NCBI GenBank assembly: GCA_003531345.1
Contig: DQGZ01000080.1
Coordinates: 1-8,080 of the forward strand
Origin: Alphaproteobacteria bacterium
GTDB taxonomy: Bacteria; Pseudomonadota; Alphaproteobacteria; Rickettsiales; UBA8987
Direction of reading: 5' to 3'
DNA: 8,080 nt
The notes under the pieces are model-generated. The model was not told the DNA's origin and made no database searches. It saw only the letters and a list, made by a program, of their open reading frames with translations. Below, piece after piece: positions 6,778-8,080 of this stretch. How positions within the stretch are numbered: the first letter of the stretch is position 1; each line of letters starts with the position of its first letter. Both the position numbers and the translations under genes were made by a program.

Positions 6778-6846
6778 ACAATACGTTAACAGTTGTTTAA
6801 CTATTTTCTGCTAGGTTTTGTTATGTAAGAAGCAAATTTTCATACA

Positions 6847-8046
6847 ATGGTCAGAACAGTGGAAATAAGAAAATACAGTCTGGATATACAAAACTATGAA
6901 AGTGTTATGGGTGCTATTAAAGCTTCTTATGACTCACTTGATGAAGATGCTAAATCTGAGATAGATGATCGGCTTAATGATTTTATGAATCAAAATTTTG
7001 ATGAAGACATTAAATCAGCGGTCAATGAAATCATGAAACAAAAGGGGGGGATTGCAGAACTCGACCTACGAGAAGACTATTTATCGGAACATTCACTTTT
7101 ACTTGAACATATATGGTTCAAACACTCAGAAATGGATCCATATATTGCTATAAATAAATTCAATGAGATATTTGACAGAAAAATAAAATTAGGGTTTGTT
7201 GAACTGGAGAAAAGAAACGACAATGACTGGGCAAGCCAATTTTCAAAAGATGCCACTAAAATTGCCTTTTATGTTAAAGGAAGTAGGACTCAATGTTTAA
7301 ATATCTATGATGGCAAGTTGAAAGAACCTTCAGAATTATACGATATAAAACTAAAAGACCCGCTGGTTATTGACAAGTCGAATATTTTTCAGTTTTTAAA
7401 TAAAAAGCTTGGTGAGGTGTGGATAGACGCTGGCAAGAGAGATATAGTATTTTGCGGCGATATTGATCTTAAAGGGAGTAGTTTAAGAATAAACTTTGAT
7501 GGTAGAAGATGTGTATTTGAGGAAGATTGTCATATACATAATATGCAATATTTTTCTGCGAATGGCACTGGAAAAAGCAGCTTACTTTTTGGCGAAAACT
7601 CAAGGTTAGAAATAAGTGACCCTGCTCTAGGAGGAATTACTGCACATAACATATTCCAACAGAAAAATTCTGAAATTAATATAAAAGCACCAACTCAAAA
7701 CAGTATTAATTTATTTAAGATAACCGCATGGTGTACAGAAAATACGCCAGCGATAATATATTTAAATGGCACTGTGAAATTTCTTGGGGCGCTTGATATA
7801 TCAGCTTATGGAACAAATAAACAACCGATAATTCTTATTGGAGAAAACTCTAAATTAACTGTAAATAGCTTTTATTCTTATTCTGATAAATTTTATTTCG
7901 CTGGTGATAATATTCCCGAAGGTTGTAAAAAACTATATAGTACAGGGAGTAGGTTCGAAAAAGCTAATGAAGCTATAATTCAAACTACAAAACGTATTTT
8001 CGAAGAAAATTTCTTAAAAAACAAACAACCTGTTTTATCAAGGTAA
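6847..8046 (+). CDS. Unknown protein with acidic helical N-terminus and beta-rich C-terminal half
   Basis: I do not recognise this 399-residue protein. No signal peptide or membrane helix is evident, so it is probably soluble and cytosolic unless exported by a specialised system. Residues 15-66 are acidic and helix-like (SLDEDAKSEIDDRLNDF). A mixed region follows to about 185. From about 190 to 356 the sequence is made of short hydrophobic strands broken by G, N and D turns, as in beta-solenoid or beta-helix folds. Two segments repeat: SSLLFGENSRLEI (244-256) and PIILIGENSKLTV (327-339). The GTGKSS at 240-245 is not a true P-loop. The end, 375-395, is again helical and basic. A seven-G run at 7044-7050 is unusual in this AT-rich DNA. 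The ATG at 6847 has only a distant AAGAAG before it; an ATG at 6907 (residue 21) is the next option. The gene lies 69 bp after mdh and could be co-transcribed or independent. Confidence 0.8.
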   Translation: MVRTVEIRKYSLDIQNYESVMGAIKASYDSLDEDAKSEIDDRLNDFMNQNFDEDIKSAVNEIMKQKGGIAELDLREDYLSEHSLLLEHIWFKHSEMDPYIAINKFNEIFDRKIKLGFVELEKRNDNDWASQFSKDATKIAFYVKGSRTQCLNIYDGKLKEPSELYDIKLKDPLVIDKSNIFQFLNKKLGEVWIDAGKRDIVFCGDIDLKGSSLRINFDGRRCVFEEDCHIHNMQYFSANGTGKSSLLFGENSRLEISDPALGGITAHNIFQQKNSEINIKAPTQNSINLFKITAWCTENTPAIIYLNGTVKFLGALDISAYGTNKQPIILIGENSKLTVNSFYSYSDKFYFAGDNIPEGCKKLYSTGSRFEKANEAIIQTTKRIFEENFLKNKQPVLSR

Positions 8047-8080
8047 ACTCTTAACGCCTATTCGGTCTTAGCTGGTATTT

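Noticed and set aside
6778..6846. Possible terminator hairpin after mdh (GTTAACAGTTGTTTAAC)
   Set aside because: The arms pair over only about five AT-rich bases and no T tract follows, so it does not meet the pattern of an intrinsic terminator.
7563..7581. Possible Walker A motif (NGTGKSS) in the unknown protein
   Set aside because: The P-loop needs G or A four residues before GK[ST] in a GxxxxGK pattern; here that position is S, no Walker B follows, and the surroundings look like beta-solenoid strands.
8051..8080. Possible end of a minus-strand gene (tail KYQLRPNRR then stop)
   Set aside because: Only nine codons are visible before the window edge; a basic tail of this length can occur by chance and cannot be assigned.

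Overview
The window is about 8 kb of AT-rich bacterial chromosome, estimated by eye at 35-40% GC. It comes from a Gram-negative organism, most likely a low-GC alphaproteobacterium. The evidence is the gene order cdsA-dxr-rseP-bamA, a RseP with a single PDZ domain, and a lactate-dehydrogenase-like malate dehydrogenase whose whole sequence reads like the alphaproteobacterial form. A dxr gene means isoprenoids are made by the MEP pathway. To my knowledge that argues against the genus Rickettsia itself but not against other low-GC or host-associated alphaproteobacteria. The genus cannot be fixed from the sequence alone.

Layout. Positions 1-3320 (minus strand) hold an envelope operon read from right to left: cdsA (CDP-diacylglycerol synthase), dxr (DXP reductoisomerase), rseP (site-2 protease) and the start of bamA (outer-membrane assembly, cut by the window edge). 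Gaps are -1, 22 and 25 nt, so one transcript is likely. A 68-bp divergent spacer (3321-3388) separates this operon from a plus-strand gene (3389-4690) of unknown function. That gene encodes a predicted six-helix membrane protein with a soluble tail that resembles the globular part of type II secretion pseudopilins. It ends 3 bp from the end of the convergent pstS (4694-5695, minus), which encodes a periplasmic phosphate-binding protein with no pstCAB next to it. A 134-bp divergent spacer between pstS and mdh carries the most striking non-coding structure: a 49-bp cluster of direct and inverted repeats built from AGTGTTTA and TATCAGTG, with an extended -10-like element inside it. mdh (5830-6777, plus) follows, then a 69-bp spacer (6778-6846) with no convincing terminator or promoter. 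Last is an unrecognised 399-residue protein (6847-8046, plus) with an acidic helical N-terminus and a beta-rich, possibly beta-helical C-terminal half. The final 34 bases hold nothing I can assign with confidence.

How the genes fit together: the minus-strand operon supplies phospholipid precursor (CdsA), isoprenoid precursor for undecaprenyl and quinone synthesis (Dxr), envelope stress proteolysis (RseP) and outer-membrane protein insertion (BamA). mdh is a TCA-cycle gene and pstS a phosphate-uptake gene. Both stand apart from their usual partners. No mobile element, CRISPR array, tRNA or rRNA was seen, and no stretch over 300 bases lacks a gene. The window is mostly ordinary core genome. The parts worth attention are the two unknown genes and the pstS-mdh repeat cluster.
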